In this document: piece by piece, positions 1 through 10,886 of the stretch
Layout: every line of letters begins with the position of its first letter
How positions within the stretch are numbered: position 1 is the first letter of the stretch
NCBI RefSeq assembly: GCF_028279465.1
Contig: NZ_JANQNS010000018.1
Location: 124,001 to 188,000 of the forward strand
Direction: 5' to 3'
Origin: Parasphingopyxis sp.
Lineage (GTDB): Bacteria > Pseudomonadota > Alphaproteobacteria > Sphingomonadales > Sphingomonadaceae
Length of the DNA stretch: 64,000 bases
Notes under the pieces: generated by a model
Database searches by the model: none
Seen by the model: the letters and a program-made list of their open reading frames with translations, nothing else
Told to the model about the DNA's origin: nothing
Translations under genes and position numbers: made by a program

Positions 1-639
1 GTCGAGATTGATGAGGCCGGGCATGACCATCAGGTCGGTAATGCCGCGCACGCCCTGCTGCAGCACCTCGTCGGCCATCTTGAACGCGTCTTTGAACGTC
101 GTGTCCGGATTGGCGATCAGGAAGAGATTCTGGTTGGGGATGACGATCAGCGTATCGACATGCTTCTGCAGTTCTTCGATGCCGGCATCGGCCGATTTGG
201 CCCGGCGCGATCCTTCGAAGCTGAACGGCTTGGTCACGACGCCGACGGTGAGCACGCCCTTTTTCCGGGCCGCTTCGGCGATAACCGGCGCCGCGCCGGT
301 ACCCGTGCCGCCACCCATGCCGGCGGCGATGAAGCACATGTGAGACCCTTCGAGCGCATCGTCAATCGCGGCCAGCGTTTCCTCGGCGGCCGCGCGGCCG
401 ATCTCGGGACGCGAACCGGCACCCAGCCCTTCGGTGATCTTCGGACCGAGCTGAATCCGCGTATCGGCGGAGCTGTGATTAAGCGCCTGCGCATCGGTAT
501 TGGCGACGATGAAATCGACCCCCTGCACCTCGGCTTCGATCATGTTGGCAATCGCATTTCCGCCCGCGCCGCCGACACCGATCACAGTGATCTTGGGCCG
601 CAATTCGCTGACTTCGGTACGGGTGAATTCGATGCTCAT
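1..639 (-). CDS. ftsZ: Cell division protein FtsZ, N-terminal part (cut by window edge)
   Basis: This is the tubulin-like GTPase that polymerises into the Z ring at mid-cell. The 213 codons present run from ATG at 639 off the left edge. The N-terminal phosphate-binding region with VGGAGGNA is visible near residues 22-29, and the tubulin signature [10 protein letters not shown] near residues 108-117. A GGGGAG ribosome site lies just before the ATG. It is the last gene of the dcw cluster and is separated from ftsA by 121 bases, the longest gap in the cluster, so it may have its own promoter. The C-terminal domain and FtsA-binding tail are outside the window. Confidence 0.97.
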   Translation of the reverse strand, partial: MSIEFTRTEVSELRPKITVIGVGGAGGNAIANMIEAEVQGVDFIVANTDAQALNHSSADTRIQLGPKITEGLGAGSRPEIGRAAAEETLAAIDDALEGSHMCFIAAGMGGGTGTGAAPVIAEAARKKGVLTVGVVTKPFSFEGSRRAKSADAGIEELQKHVDTLIVIPNQNLFLIANPDTTFKDAFKMADEVLQQGVRGITDLMVMPGLINLD

Positions 640-740
640 GACGTGGTCTCCCCTTGCGATTTCGCATCCTGTTCAAAGCATTAACAATTACTACACCAAT
701 ATGACTCGCCGTTGCCAGCGAAAAAGTGCCGCGACTCGTG

Positions 741-758
741 GATAAAGCTCGCTTTATC
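741..758. repeat. Perfect inverted repeat in the ftsA-ftsZ spacer
   Basis: GATAAAGC and GCTTTATC are separated by two bases, directly after the ftsA stop codon (761-763). In the transcribed (minus) direction a run of five T follows about 20 bases later, so this is not a classical terminator. It could be an operator, an RNA processing site or an attenuator that sets ftsZ expression apart from ftsA. Only the sequence symmetry is seen; the role is inference. Confidence 0.5.
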
Positions 759-760
759 GC

Positions 761-2020
761 TCAATACTCACTCCTGAACGCAGCCATGAATCGGCTCCAC
801 AAACCGCCCTTTGCCGTGCGGTGCACAAGCTGCACCTGATCCTGCATGGCGCGCAGGTCCTGCGGCCCTTCCGCGGCGAAGCGGGCGAGCCCCGCGAGCG
901 TCGCAAAAGCCGGTCCCGAATGCGCCTCGGGCAGCCCGGCCAGCGCGATCGGCCGGCCCGTGCGGACGGTGCGGCCGAGGGCGCCTTGCGCAAAATCGGC
1001 GATGCCTTTCAGCTCGGCCCCGCCGCCGGTCAGCACGACCTGCCGGCCGACCGGACCGGTAAAGCCCATCTCGTCCAGCGCATTGCCGACCTGCGCCATC
1101 AGATCTTCGAGCCGTTCGCGAATAACGGAGATCAATTGCGCGCGCGTGATGCGCGGCGCCTCGCCGCTATCCTCGTCGAGCTTGCTCGTGATATCGATCA
1201 TGTCGTGATTGTCGCGCGGGCTCGTCGTCGCCGAGCCATGGAAACATTTGATCCGTTCGGCCTGGGCGCGGCGCATGGCGAACTCGGTCGCAACCGCATC
1301 GGTGATATCGGCCGCACCGATCGGGATCGATGTCAGCCCGACCAGCATGCCGCCGGCGAACAGCGAGACATTAGTGACACCTGCGCCAAGCTCGACCAGC
1401 GCGACGCCAAGCTCGCGTTCTTCCTGGCTGAGACAGGCATAGCCCGTGGCAACCGGCGAAGCGACGATCCCGTCCACGCCGAGATAGGCGCTGCGCACGC
1501 AATGATCGAGATTGCGCATTGGCGAGCGTTCGGTGAGTACGGCATGGATGTCGACGCCGAGCTGATCGGCATGCAGGCCGAGCGGATTTTTCACGCCCTC
1601 CAGTCCGTCCAGCGTGTAGAGCGTCGGATGGGCGTGCAGCACCTCCATATCTTCCGGGTCGATCGCATCGAGCCCGGCCAGGTGGAGATCGCGGATATGC
1701 GCGTCCTCGATCCGGTAACCACCGAGATCGGCCTCGATCGTCGTCACCTTGCTGACGAGCCCACCGGCCGAAAAGCCAACCCATGCGCTGTCGATATTGA
1801 TGCCCGCGATGCGCTCGGCCTGTTCGACGGCTGCGCGGATCGCGGCCTCGGTCTGCTCCATATCGGCGATATAGCCGCGGCGGATGCCTTTGCTCTCGCG
1901 CTGGCCCGTCCCAAGCACCTGCAGATCGCTGCCGTCCGGATTGCGGACGATCATCGCGCAGATTTTCGACGACCCGATATCGAGTACGGTGATCAGATTA
2001 TCGTTGCGGCTCTGTGGCAT
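761..2020 (-). CDS. ftsA: Cell division protein FtsA
   Basis: FtsA is the actin-like ATPase that tethers FtsZ to the inner membrane and recruits later divisome proteins. The protein has 419 residues, close to the usual length. The N-terminal phosphate loop (VLDIGSSKICAMI) is near residues 12-24. The C-terminal end GLWSRFMAAFRSEY looks like the amphipathic membrane-targeting helix. I chose ATG at 2020 because AGGAGAGGGGAGAGG precedes it; an open frame continues further upstream, but that would overlap ftsQ by about 180 bases. The ribosome site overlaps the ftsQ stop codon, with a 16-base gap between the genes. Confidence 0.96.
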   Translation of the reverse strand: MPQSRNDNLITVLDIGSSKICAMIVRNPDGSDLQVLGTGQRESKGIRRGYIADMEQTEAAIRAAVEQAERIAGINIDSAWVGFSAGGLVSKVTTIEADLGGYRIEDAHIRDLHLAGLDAIDPEDMEVLHAHPTLYTLDGLEGVKNPLGLHADQLGVDIHAVLTERSPMRNLDHCVRSAYLGVDGIVASPVATGYACLSQEERELGVALVELGAGVTNVSLFAGGMLVGLTSIPIGAADITDAVATEFAMRRAQAERIKCFHGSATTSPRDNHDMIDITSKLDEDSGEAPRITRAQLISVIRERLEDLMAQVGNALDEMGFTGPVGRQVVLTGGGAELKGIADFAQGALGRTVRTGRPIALAGLPEAHSGPAFATLAGLARFAAEGPQDLRAMQDQVQLVHRTAKGGLWSRFMAAFRSEY

Positions 2021-2036
2021 GTCCTCTCCCCTCTCC

Positions 2037-2957
2037 TCAGCCCGTTTCGGCTTCGCTGGCTTCGCCGCTTTCGACGGGCGCGGCCGGGCGCTCTTCGTCG
2101 CGGGCGACGCGCACGACGAACCGATCCGGCACGCGCATGTCGAAACGCCGGAAGCCTTCACCCAACAGGCCATTCTGGCTGTCCATCCGGGCGAAATTGA
2201 GCAGCGCGCGTCCCGCATCCTCCTCGCCTTCAGGCAGGGCGAGCGTTTCGCCCGACTGGAAGCGCAGGTCCCAGCGGCGATTGCCGACCCAGGTCGCCCC
2301 CGACAGCATCGGCCGGAGTGCGGGCGCGCGATCCATCAGCGCCTCGAAATTGGCGACCTGGCGATTGGCCTGCGGGCCGATGATCAGCGGCAGATCCGGC
2401 ATCGCATCGAGCGCGACTTCTTCGAGCACTTCGCCCTCGGTGTCGACGAGATAGAGCTGCTGCTCATGCTGCCAGATCGCAACCGGCGTGCGCTCGGTGA
2501 TCGCCACCACCAGCGTATCCGGCAGGCGACGCGAGACGCGCGCTTCCTGCACCCAGCTCAGCGCCTCAACCCGCTGCCGGATCGCCGCGATATCGACATT
2601 GGGCATCGCCATGGACGGCTGGTCGAGCGCCACGGCATAGACCGGCAGCCGTTCCATCTGATCGATGCCATTGATCTCGACCCGCTCGACGGTGAATCCG
2701 AGCTTTCCGATACCCTCGCCAATCTGCCAGGCCGCCATATGCGGCAGCCGCAGCATCATCGCGCCGGCCAGCACGGCGAGCCCGAGAACCGCGATCATCG
2801 TCCAGTTGATCGAGCGGCGGATAGTGTCTTCCTGCACCGGCAAGACGGTCGCGAGCTGGGCGGACATGGGCTGGCGCTGCGCCTTCTTTGCGGGCTTGCG
2901 CTTGACGGTCGCGCGCCGTTTCGGCGCGGCGGTCCGGCGGGATTTCCTCTGGCTCAT
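2037..2957 (-). CDS. ftsQ: Cell division protein FtsQ
   Basis: FtsQ is the bitopic divisome protein that links early and late division proteins in the periplasm. The 306 residues show a very basic cytoplasmic N-terminus (about 1-40), one transmembrane helix near residues 53-70, then a POTRA-like domain (INGIDQMERLPVYA region) and the FtsQ domain. The C-terminal tail is charged. The start ATG overlaps the ddl stop by four bases (ATGA). Its place between ddl and ftsA is the standard dcw order. Confidence 0.93.
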   Translation of the reverse strand: MSQRKSRRTAAPKRRATVKRKPAKKAQRQPMSAQLATVLPVQEDTIRRSINWTMIAVLGLAVLAGAMMLRLPHMAAWQIGEGIGKLGFTVERVEINGIDQMERLPVYAVALDQPSMAMPNVDIAAIRQRVEALSWVQEARVSRRLPDTLVVAITERTPVAIWQHEQQLYLVDTEGEVLEEVALDAMPDLPLIIGPQANRQVANFEALMDRAPALRPMLSGATWVGNRRWDLRFQSGETLALPEGEEDAGRALLNFARMDSQNGLLGEGFRRFDMRVPDRFVVRVARDEERPAAPVESGEASEAETG

Positions 2958-3874
2958 AGCGCTTCCTCCACTATCCGCTGGACGAGCTCGGGATAGCTCA
3001 TCCCCTTATGCTTGGCCTGTTCGGGAACGAGGCTGAGCGGCGTCATCCCGGGCTGGGTATTGACTTCCAGCAGGTAGAGCCCGGCCTCGCCCCGGCTTTC
3101 GTCCCATCGATAATCGGATCGGCTGGTGCCCCGGCAACCGAGCAACCGGTGCGCCATCAGGGCGAGTTCGACGCAGCGTTCGGCGATGTCCTCGGGGATA
3201 TCGGCCGGGCAAATATGGTCGGTCATCCCGTCGGTATATTTGGCGTCGTAATCGTAGAAGCCGCTCTTTGGGACGAGCTCGGTGACGCCGAGCGCCTCGT
3301 CGCCGATCACGGCGGTCGTCAATTCGCGGCCCGGAATGAAAGGCTCGGCGAGAAGCGTTTCGAATTCTTGCCATGGGCCGGCTGTATCGCGGCCGATCGG
3401 CGATCCGTAATTGCCCTCTTCCGTGACGATAGCGACGCCAACCGAAGAGCCTTCATTGGCCGGTTTCAGCACATAGGGCCGGGGCATCGGATCGGCCGTG
3501 TAAAGGCTTTCGCTCTCGACGATCAGTCCGCCGGGCATCGGAATGCCGTGCGGCATCAGCACCTGTTTCGTCAGCACCTTGTCGATCGCGACGACCGAAG
3601 TCGCCATGCCCGAATGGGTATAAGGAATCTGCATCAGATCGAGCATGCCCTGCACCGAACCATCTTCGCCCGGCGTACCATGGAGCGCGTTGAACACGAC
3701 ATCGGGCTGAATGCCGGCGAGTATGCTTGCGACATTGCGATCCATATCGACGGGCATGACGGTATGGCCGAGGCTTTCGAGCGCCTCGGCGACGCCCTCG
3801 CCGCTCATCAGCGAGACCTCGCGCTCGGCCGACCAGCCGCCCATCAGCACAGCGATGGTAAGCGCTTCCGTCAT
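2954..3874 (-). CDS. ddl: D-alanine--D-alanine ligase
   Basis: Ddl joins two D-alanines with ATP to make the dipeptide that MurF adds to the peptidoglycan precursor. The 306-residue protein is an ATP-grasp enzyme: N-terminal LMGGWSAEREVSLMSG near residues 9-24, the loop KPANEGSSVGV, and the C-terminal LLEVNTQPGMTPLSL that carries metal-binding residues. ATG at 3874 is preferred to one 30 bases upstream because it forms an ATGA overlap with the murB stop, the pattern used throughout this cluster. Confidence 0.95.
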   Translation of the reverse strand: MTEALTIAVLMGGWSAEREVSLMSGEGVAEALESLGHTVMPVDMDRNVASILAGIQPDVVFNALHGTPGEDGSVQGMLDLMQIPYTHSGMATSVVAIDKVLTKQVLMPHGIPMPGGLIVESESLYTADPMPRPYVLKPANEGSSVGVAIVTEEGNYGSPIGRDTAGPWQEFETLLAEPFIPGRELTTAVIGDEALGVTELVPKSGFYDYDAKYTDGMTDHICPADIPEDIAERCVELALMAHRLLGCRGTSRSDYRWDESRGEAGLYLLEVNTQPGMTPLSLVPEQAKHKGMSYPELVQRIVEEAL

Positions 3875-4779
3875 TCCGGATCCCCCACGCGGCGGATTTC
3901 CCATTCGAGCTCGATGCCCGAATGTTCGAAGACGCGGCGGCGCACTTCATCGCCCAGCGCCTCGATATCGGCCGCGGTCGCGCCTCCAATGTTGAGCAGG
4001 AAATTGGTGTGCTTCTCGGAAACCTGCGCGCCGCCGATGGTGAGGCCGCGGCATCCGGCGGCATCGATCAGCTCCCAGGCCTTGTGGCCGGGCGGGTTTT
4101 TGAACGTCGATCCGCCGGTGCGCGAGCGTAGCGGCTGCGAGGCTTCGCGTTCGCCGGCGATCCGGTCCATTTCCGCGCCGATCTTTTCAGGGTCGCCGGG
4201 TTCGCCCTGGAACAGTGCATCGACGACGACCGCCCCCTGCGGCACCGCCGAATGGCGATAGCTATAGTCGAATTTTTCGAGCGGCCAGACTTCCACCGTC
4301 CCATCGCGGAGCACGAGCGTCGCCTCGATCAAGATGTCCTTTGCCTCGCAGCCATAAGCGCCGGCATTCATCCGCACCGCGCCACCGGTCGTGCCCGGAA
4401 TGCCGCGCAGAAATTCGAGACCCGCGATCCCGGCATCGCGCGCCTTGCTCGCAACGGTAATGCCCATCGCCGCACCGCCTGCGCGGACGCGATGATCGTC
4501 CTCGATCTTGATATCGGCAAAGCTCTTGGGCAGCCGCACGACCACGCCGCGCACGCCGCCATCGCGGACGATCAGGTTCGACCCGACGCCGACGGGCAGT
4601 ACCGGGATCGCCGGATCGAGCTGGCTGAGGAATTGCGACAGGTCTTCGATATCGCTCGGCTTAACCAGCCATTCGGCCGGGCCGCCGCAGCGGAACCAGG
4701 TGAAATCGGCGAGACTGCCGCCGCGCTTGACCGTGCCGTCCAGCGGGGGGAGCCCCGTCAGTGTATCGGACATGTTCAT
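3871..4779 (-). CDS. murB: UDP-N-acetylenolpyruvoylglucosamine reductase MurB
   Basis: MurB is the FAD enzyme that reduces UDP-GlcNAc-enolpyruvate to UDP-MurNAc with NADPH. The 302 residues contain the FAD-binding segment [12 protein letters not shown] near residues 64-75, [19 protein letters not shown] near 124-142, and [11 protein letters not shown] with the catalytic serine region near 219. The layout fits a type I MurB. It overlaps murC upstream and ddl downstream by four bases each. Confidence 0.96.
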   Translation of the reverse strand: MNMSDTLTGLPPLDGTVKRGGSLADFTWFRCGGPAEWLVKPSDIEDLSQFLSQLDPAIPVLPVGVGSNLIVRDGGVRGVVVRLPKSFADIKIEDDHRVRAGGAAMGITVASKARDAGIAGLEFLRGIPGTTGGAVRMNAGAYGCEAKDILIEATLVLRDGTVEVWPLEKFDYSYRHSAVPQGAVVVDALFQGEPGDPEKIGAEMDRIAGEREASQPLRSRTGGSTFKNPPGHKAWELIDAAGCRGLTIGGAQVSEKHTNFLLNIGGATAADIEALGDEVRRRVFEHSGIELEWEIRRVGDPE

Positions 4780-6182
4780 GCCCGCGCCTCCTTCAACCGT
4801 TGCGGCAGGCGCACAGCCCAGCCGGTGATGTCGCCCGCGCCGAGACAGATGATCATGTCGCCGCTTTCGATTTCGCCGGCGAGCGCACTCGCCAGGGCGT
4901 TTTCGTCGGCGACATTATGCGCCGCGCGATGCCCGCGTTCCTTGAGGCCGCCGACCAGCGTCTCGCCTGAAATCCCGTCGATAGGCTTTTCGCCGGCCGG
5001 ATAGACGGGCGTCACATAGACTGCGTCCGCATCGTTGCAGGCGGTTTCGAAATCTTCGAGCAGGTCGCGGAGCCGGGTGTAACGATGCGGCTGAACGACA
5101 GCGAAAACCTTGCCGGCGGCCGCCTCCCGCGCGGCGGCCAGCGCGGCGCGGATTTCGACGGGGTGGTGCCCGTAATCGTCGATCACCGTCACGCCACCGA
5201 CCTCGCCGACCTTGGTGAAGCGACGGTTCACGCCGCCAAATTCGGCGAACCCGCCGGCAATCACATCGTCAGCGATATCCAGTTCGAGCGCGGCGCCGAT
5301 CGCGGCCAGCGCGTTCTGAACATTGTGACGCCCGGCCATCGGCAGCATGATCCCCTCGATCCGCCGCGTCTCGCCGTCGCGATCGCGGATCACGACATCG
5401 AACCGGTTGCCACCATCGACGGCCGCGACATTCTCCGCGCGGATATCGGCCTGCGCGCCAAACCCATAGGTAACGATCCGCCGGTCGCGGACGCGCGGGA
5501 TTATCGCCTGCACTTCGGGATGGTCGAGGCAGAGCAGCGCCACGCCGTAAAAGGGCACATTCTCGACGAATTCTATGTACGCGTCCTTGACCTTCTCGAA
5601 GCTGCCATAATGATCGAGATGTTCGGGATCGATATTGGTGACGATCGCGATCGTGCCGTCGAGCTTCAGAAAACTGCCGTCGCTCTCATCGGCTTCGATG
5701 ACCATCCAGTCGCCCTCGCCGACCCGGGCGTTCGCGCCATAGGCGTTGATCACGCCGCCATTGATAACCGTCGGGTCGAGCCCGCCTGCATCGAGCATCG
5801 CGGCGACGAGCGAGGTCGTCGTCGTCTTGCCATGGGTGCCGGCGATCGCGACCGTGGCCTTGAGCTTCATCAGCTCGGCCAGCATCTCCGCGCGCCGCAC
5901 CACGGGAATGCGCCGTTCGAGCGCCGCTTCGACTTCCGGGTTCCCGCGCTGGATCGCGGTCGACGTCACGACCACCGCCGCATCGCCAAGATTGTCCGGA
6001 TCATGGCCGACCGAGACCGCGATGCCGCGCTCGCGCAGCGCTTCGACAGCCGCGCCTTCGGCGATATCCGATCCCTGCACGCTATAGCCGAGATTGTGCA
6101 TGACCCGGGCGATGCCGGACATGCCGATCCCGCCGATCCCGATGAAGTGGATCGTGCCGATATCGGTGCCGAACCCCTTCAC
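4776..6182 (-). CDS. murC: UDP-N-acetylmuramate--L-alanine ligase MurC
   Basis: MurC adds L-alanine to UDP-MurNAc, the first of the four Mur ligase steps. The protein has 468 residues, normal for the family. The nucleotide-sugar fold GIGGIGMSG is near residues 14-22, the ATP loop [11 protein letters not shown] near residue 120, and the Mur ligase segment DDYGHHPVE further on. The frame is open far upstream, but GTG at 6182 overlaps the murG stop as GTGA and gives the normal N-terminus, so I take it as the start. Confidence 0.95.
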   Translation of the reverse strand: MKGFGTDIGTIHFIGIGGIGMSGIARVMHNLGYSVQGSDIAEGAAVEALRERGIAVSVGHDPDNLGDAAVVVTSTAIQRGNPEVEAALERRIPVVRRAEMLAELMKLKATVAIAGTHGKTTTTSLVAAMLDAGGLDPTVINGGVINAYGANARVGEGDWMVIEADESDGSFLKLDGTIAIVTNIDPEHLDHYGSFEKVKDAYIEFVENVPFYGVALLCLDHPEVQAIIPRVRDRRIVTYGFGAQADIRAENVAAVDGGNRFDVVIRDRDGETRRIEGIMLPMAGRHNVQNALAAIGAALELDIADDVIAGGFAEFGGVNRRFTKVGEVGGVTVIDDYGHHPVEIRAALAAAREAAAGKVFAVVQPHRYTRLRDLLEDFETACNDADAVYVTPVYPAGEKPIDGISGETLVGGLKERGHRAAHNVADENALASALAGEIESGDMIICLGAGDITGWAVRLPQRLKEARA

Positions 6183-7336
6183 GATGCCGTTCCCACCGCA
6201 GGTTTCAGCGCCTTGGGCGAACCGACAAGCATCGCCCCGTCGCCGCCCTGCCCGAGCCGTTCGACGAGATCGGCGAGATCGCGCGTGGCATTCGGGTAGC
6301 CGGCGCTGCGCGCGCGGCCGGCCGCATTCATCAGCGCTTCGGGTTCGAGGCCGAGCTTCTGCATCTGCTTGGCAAGTTCGGCCGGGGTGAATTGCGTTTG
6401 TTTGATGACGCGCGCGCCGCCGCTCGCCGCCATCTCTCGCGCATTGGCCGTCTGATGATCGTCGGTCGCGATCGGCAGCGGCACGAGGATCGCAGGCCGG
6501 CCCGCAGTGGTGAGTTCGGCGATGGTCGACGCACCCGCGCGCGCGATCACGATATGCGCCCAGCCCAGCCGCTCGGGCAAATCGGGCAGATAGGTGGCGA
6601 GATCGGCGGGGATGGCGAGATCGGCATAGCGATCCCGCACCCGCTCGATATCCTCTTCGCGGCATTGCTGGGTAACCTGCATCCGGCGGCGGAAGGAGAG
6701 CGGGAGCAGCGCCAGCCCATCCGGCACGATGTTCGACAGGATGCTGGCGCCCTGGCTGCCGCCCGTCACCAACACCCGGAAGATGCCGTCTTCGCTGAGC
6801 GCCGGAAAAGGCTGGGAGCGCAGGACCGCGACTTCCTCGCGCACCGGATTGCCGATCAGATGCGTCTTGCCGAGATGCTTGTCCTTGAGCCGTCCGACTT
6901 CCTTGTACGCGGCCGCGATCGCATTGACCCGCCCCGCCAGCAACCGGTTGACCCGGCCGAGCACGGCATTTTGTTCGTGGATCGCGCAGGGGATGTTTTC
7001 GGCCAGCGCGCCGAGCAGCGCGGGGAGCGCCGGATAGCCGCCAAAGCCAATGACCGCTTCGGGCGCGAAGCTCTCATAGAGCCGCCGCGCCATGGCCCGG
7101 CCGCGCCAGATATTCTTCGCCGCGCCGAACCAGCCCAGCGGGTTTTTCGTCACCCGGCCCGTGGGCAGGATATGCTTCTCTTCACCCTCGAACGTACCGG
7201 GAATCGCCGCGCCACGCTCGTCGGTAACGAGCGCGACATAATGGCCGCGCTTCTTGAGCTCGGTCGCGAGCGCGAAGGCCGGGATGATATGCCCGCCCGT
7301 ACCGCCTGCGGCGAGAACGAAGTGCCGCGCACCCAT
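6179..7336 (-). CDS. murG: MurG N-acetylglucosaminyltransferase (lipid II synthesis)
   Basis: MurG transfers GlcNAc onto lipid I at the inner face of the membrane to make lipid II. The 385-residue protein shows the N-terminal glycine-rich loop [10 protein letters not shown] near residues 11-20, GFGGYPALP near 97, and GGSQGA near 190. The donor-binding region [12 protein letters not shown] lies in the C-terminal half. The ATG at 7336 directly follows the ftsW TAG with no spacer. Confidence 0.96.
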   Translation of the reverse strand: MGARHFVLAAGGTGGHIIPAFALATELKKRGHYVALVTDERGAAIPGTFEGEEKHILPTGRVTKNPLGWFGAAKNIWRGRAMARRLYESFAPEAVIGFGGYPALPALLGALAENIPCAIHEQNAVLGRVNRLLAGRVNAIAAAYKEVGRLKDKHLGKTHLIGNPVREEVAVLRSQPFPALSEDGIFRVLVTGGSQGASILSNIVPDGLALLPLSFRRRMQVTQQCREEDIERVRDRYADLAIPADLATYLPDLPERLGWAHIVIARAGASTIAELTTAGRPAILVPLPIATDDHQTANAREMAASGGARVIKQTQFTPAELAKQMQKLGLEPEALMNAAGRARSAGYPNATRDLADLVERLGQGGDGAMLVGSPKALKPAVGTAS

Positions 7337-8545
7337 CTAGAGCCGCCTTTCCAGCGCGGGCAGATGGGGATTACGCCGCGTGAAAGCGAGCAGCAGGCCG
7401 AAACCGATGGACAGCGCGATGAGCGACGAGCCGCCATAAGAGATGAAGGGCAACGTCATGCCCTTGGATGGTGCCATATCCAGATTTACTGCCATATTAA
7501 TGAGCGCCTGGATCGCGAATTGCGTCGCCAGCCCGGCCGAGGCGAGCAGGTAGAAGATATTCTCCTCGTCGATCAGCTTCACGAACACCCGCACGACGAT
7601 CGCGCCGAAAATCAGCGCGATGGCCATGCAAGCCATCAGACCAAACTCTTCGCCGATGACGGAGAAAATATAATCGGTATGCGGTTCGGGCAGCCGGTAT
7701 TTCATTTCGCCATCGCCGGGGCCGACGCCGAGAAATCCGCCATTGGTCAGCGTGCGCATCGCATTGTCGACCTGGTAATTGTCGCCATCGGCGAAGAGGA
7801 AATTATTGATGCGCGTCGTCGCCACCGGATAGAAGAAATAGGCGGCGCCGATGCCGGTGACGCCAAGCGCCGTGATACCACCCAATATCTTCGTCGAAAC
7901 GCCCGAAATCATCAGCATTACGATCCACACGCTACCGAAGATGACCGTCTGGCCGAAATCCGGCTGGCGCATCAGCAACAGCGCGATGACGCCGGTCAGG
8001 ATCGCCGTCGCCCAGACGACTGGCAGGGTCGGGTCTTGCGTCACGCGCAGAGAGAGCAGCCAGGCCGTCGCGACAATGAAGAAGGGTTTCAAAAATTCGG
8101 ACGGCTGGAGCGTCGCCACACCATAGCCGATCCAGCGCCGCGCGCCGTTTACCTCATTGCCGAGAAACGGCACGAGCAGCAGCAGGATGAAGAAACAGAC
8201 GGCCCCGGCGAGCGCGAAGCGCTTGGCGAACTCCTTCGGCATCGTCGAGATCACCAGCATGATCGGAATACCCGCGCCGAGCCAGATCAGCTGACGGTAG
8301 AAGAAATAGAGTTGCGGCAGCTGGAACGAGTCGGCCGAATAGCGCTCGGCGGCCGCCGGCGATGCCGCGGCAACGCCGATCAGGCCGATCGCGATTAGGA
8401 TCGTGACGAGCAGCAGCAGGACGCGATCGATCTCCCAGAACCATTCGCCGAGCGGCCCCTTGTGCGACCGGCTGATATAATCGCCCAGCGCCCGCCGCTG
8501 GGCAGCCGGCGCGGCGGTCTTGGCGATCGTGGACTCCATGGTCAT
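7337..8545 (-). CDS. ftsW: Lipid II polymerase / division protein FtsW (SEDS family)
   Basis: FtsW is the polytopic SEDS glycosyltransferase that works with FtsI in septal peptidoglycan synthesis. About ten hydrophobic segments are visible in roughly 402 residues, with the family region GGSSLIALSIGFGLLLA close to the C-terminus. Two starts are possible: GTG at 8548 or ATG at 8545. The ATG has GGGGAG at a better spacing (six bases) and forms TGATG with the murD stop, so I prefer it. Confidence 0.94.
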   Translation of the reverse strand: MTMESTIAKTAAPAAQRRALGDYISRSHKGPLGEWFWEIDRVLLLLVTILIAIGLIGVAAASPAAAERYSADSFQLPQLYFFYRQLIWLGAGIPIMLVISTMPKEFAKRFALAGAVCFFILLLLVPFLGNEVNGARRWIGYGVATLQPSEFLKPFFIVATAWLLSLRVTQDPTLPVVWATAILTGVIALLLMRQPDFGQTVIFGSVWIVMLMISGVSTKILGGITALGVTGIGAAYFFYPVATTRINNFLFADGDNYQVDNAMRTLTNGGFLGVGPGDGEMKYRLPEPHTDYIFSVIGEEFGLMACMAIALIFGAIVVRVFVKLIDEENIFYLLASAGLATQFAIQALINMAVNLDMAPSKGMTLPFISYGGSSLIALSIGFGLLLAFTRRNPHLPALERRL

Positions 8546-9819
8546 CACAGGCTCCCCACTGCGGCGCGGAAATCGTCGCCCCGCTCTTCGAAATCGCGAT
8601 ACTGATCAAACGATGCGCAGGCCGGCGACAGCAGCACGGTCTCGCCCGACCGCGCGGCCTTTGCCGCCAGCACGGTCGCTTTGCGGATCGTTCCGCAATT
8701 GCGCACAGGCATCCACGGTTCGAGCAGGCTTTCGAACATGTCGGCGGTTTCGCCGACTGTGTACGCCGCACGGATGTTTCCGAAGTAAGGCTCGCAAGCG
8801 TCGAGATCGTCGGACTTGGCGCGCCCGCCCAATATCCAGTGGATCGCCGGATAGGCGGCAAGCGCCGGCGCGGTCGATGTCGGATTGGTCGCCTTGCTGT
8901 CATTGACGAACAGCACGCCATTTTTGTCCGCGACCCGCTCCATGCGGTGCGGCAGGCCGGGAAAAGTGCGCAGCCCCTCTTCGATCGCCTCTTCGCCTAT
9001 GCCCAGCCGGCGCGCCACGCTCATCGCGGCGACGGCGTTTTGCGCATTGTGCGGGCCCTGTAGCGAGGGCCAGTTCGACTGATCCATGCAGCCGCCGGCC
9101 GACACTTGGATGACGACGCCATCGGTTTCGCTGGCGATCTTCCGGCTCGGCTCGTCGTCGATCGCTATGATGCTTGCATGATCGGCGGACTGCATCTCGA
9201 ACAGCCGTGCCTTGGCCGCCGCATAGGCGTCAAAATTTTCGTAACGGTCAAGATGGTCGGGTGTGATGTTGAGCAGGACCGCAACTTCGCAGTCGAGACG
9301 CTGTGTCAGGTCGATCTGGAAGGAGGAGAGTTCGAGCACATAGACGCCGCCCTCTTCGAGCTCCTGCTCACCGAGGATCGGCTTGCCGATATTGCCGCCG
9401 AGTCGGGTCGGGATACCGGCCGTCTTGACGATATGATGGATCAGCGCTGTCGTCGTCGACTTGCCGTTGGTGCCGGTGATGCCGACAACGGTATGCGACG
9501 GCAGTTCGGACCTTGCCTGAGCAAACAGTTCGATATCGCCGATCAGCGGAACCTCGGCCTCGCGCGCCCTGTCGGCGATCGGGTGGCGGTTGATCGGGAC
9601 GCCCGGCGATACGACCACGCCGTCGAATTTGGAGAGTTCGAGTTCCAGGGGATCGGCCAGCGTCGCCTTGTTCGCGACCTGCTCGCGCGCCTCTTCGCGA
9701 TCGTCCCATGCCGTCACGCTCGCGCTCGAACACCACAGATAGTCGACGACCGAAATGCCGGTCCGCGCGAGACCGAGCACGGCATAGCGTTTTCCGGCAA
9801 AGGCGCGGGCAGGCGTCAT
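8545..9819 (-). CDS. murD: UDP-N-acetylmuramoylalanine--D-glutamate ligase MurD
   Basis: MurD adds D-glutamate to UDP-MurNAc-L-alanine. The 424-residue protein has the N-terminal fold [10 protein letters not shown], the ATP loop [15 protein letters not shown] near residues 113-127, and the C-terminal Mur ligase signature [10 protein letters not shown]. It overlaps mraY by four bases (ATGA) and ends within the ftsW start region. Confidence 0.96.
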   Translation of the reverse strand: MTPARAFAGKRYAVLGLARTGISVVDYLWCSSASVTAWDDREEAREQVANKATLADPLELELSKFDGVVVSPGVPINRHPIADRAREAEVPLIGDIELFAQARSELPSHTVVGITGTNGKSTTTALIHHIVKTAGIPTRLGGNIGKPILGEQELEEGGVYVLELSSFQIDLTQRLDCEVAVLLNITPDHLDRYENFDAYAAAKARLFEMQSADHASIIAIDDEPSRKIASETDGVVIQVSAGGCMDQSNWPSLQGPHNAQNAVAAMSVARRLGIGEEAIEEGLRTFPGLPHRMERVADKNGVLFVNDSKATNPTSTAPALAAYPAIHWILGGRAKSDDLDACEPYFGNIRAAYTVGETADMFESLLEPWMPVRNCGTIRKATVLAAKAARSGETVLLSPACASFDQYRDFEERGDDFRAAVGSL

Positions 9820-10886
9820 CTCAGCTTCAACGTCGAGAGGCCGGCGAGCGCCAGCACAAAGGAGATGATCCAGAAGCGGATGACGACGGTCGGTTCGGAC
9901 CAGCCCATCTGTTCGAAATGATGATGGATCGGCGCCATCTTGAAGACGCGCTTGCCGGTGCGCTTGTAGAAGAAGACCTGGATGATGACGGATAGCGCTT
10001 CGAGCACGAACAGCCCGCCGACGATGCCGAGCACGACTTCGTGATGCGCGGTCACGGCGATGGCGCCGAGCGCGCCGCCAAGCGCAAGGCTACCCGTATC
10101 GCCCATGAAGACGGCGGCCGGCGGTGCGTTGAACCAGAGAAAGGCGAGCCCCGCACCGACGATCGCAGCGCAGATGATCGCGAGATCGCCCGCGCCGGGC
10201 ACGTGCGGAATGCCGAGATAGGTGGCATAATCCTCGCGACCCACGAGATAGATGATCATCATAAAGGCGACCGAGGCGATGATGACCGGCATGGTCGCGA
10301 GGCCGTCCAGCCCGTCGGTCAGGTTCACCGCGTTGCCCGCGCCGACGATCACGAGCATCGCGAAGATATAATAGGCATAGCCGATATCGGCGATGGGACC
10401 GTTGATGAAGGGCAGATAGAGATCGGTGCCGGTTTCGCCCAAGATGATCCAGCAGGCGAAACCCGCGATCGCGAATTCGGCGAACAGCCGGAGCTTGCCG
10501 GATATCCCGGCATGATGGCGCTTGGTGACCTTGTCATAGTCGTCGAGAAAACCGATCAGACCGAAACCGAGTGTCACGAACAGGCAGGCCCAGACCAGCT
10601 TGTTCGACAGGTCCATCCAGAGCAGCAGCGAGATGGTCACCGAGGCGAGGATCATCAGCCCGCCCATGGTCGGCGTGCCGGCTTTTTTGAGATGCGTGAT
10701 CGGGCCATCGTCGCGGATCGGCTGGCCCTTGCCCTGCTTGATACGCAGCCAGCCGATAAAGCGCGGCCCGATCAGCAGGCCGATCAGCAAGGCTGTCGCC
10801 GTCGCGCCGCCTGCGCGAAAACTCAGATAGCGGAACAGGTTGAGCGGCCCGGCATAGTCGAAATAGGCGGCGATCAGTTCGAACAT
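9816..10886 (-). CDS. mraY: Phospho-N-acetylmuramoyl-pentapeptide transferase MraY
   Basis: MraY moves phospho-MurNAc-pentapeptide from UDP onto undecaprenyl phosphate to form lipid I in the inner membrane. The 356 residues have about ten membrane segments. Active-site motifs are present: the double aspartate in FLDDYDKV near residues 115-122, NLTDGLDGL near 187-195, and the cytoplasmic [12 protein letters not shown] near 321-332. Its start overlaps murF by 13 bases, the only longer overlap in this cluster. Confidence 0.97.
   Translation of the reverse strand: MFELIAAYFDYAGPLNLFRYLSFRAGGATATALLIGLLIGPRFIGWLRIKQGKGQPIRDDGPITHLKKAGTPTMGGLMILASVTISLLLWMDLSNKLVWACLFVTLGFGLIGFLDDYDKVTKRHHAGISGKLRLFAEFAIAGFACWIILGETGTDLYLPFINGPIADIGYAYYIFAMLVIVGAGNAVNLTDGLDGLATMPVIIASVAFMMIIYLVGREDYATYLGIPHVPGAGDLAIICAAIVGAGLAFLWFNAPPAAVFMGDTGSLALGGALGAIAVTAHHEVVLGIVGGLFVLEALSVIIQVFFYKRTGKRVFKMAPIHHHFEQMGWSEPTVVIRFWIISFVLALAGLSTLKLR

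Noticed and set aside
6183-6665. Long upstream extension of murC
   Set aside because: It overlaps murG in another frame and gives a low-complexity Arg-rich sequence; the GTG overlapping the murG stop fits the cluster pattern.
6392-8398. 668-codon open frame antisense to murG and ftsW
   Set aside because: It lies opposite well-identified genes. In high-GC DNA such frames are common, and its His/Arg/Asp-rich product has no protein-like features.
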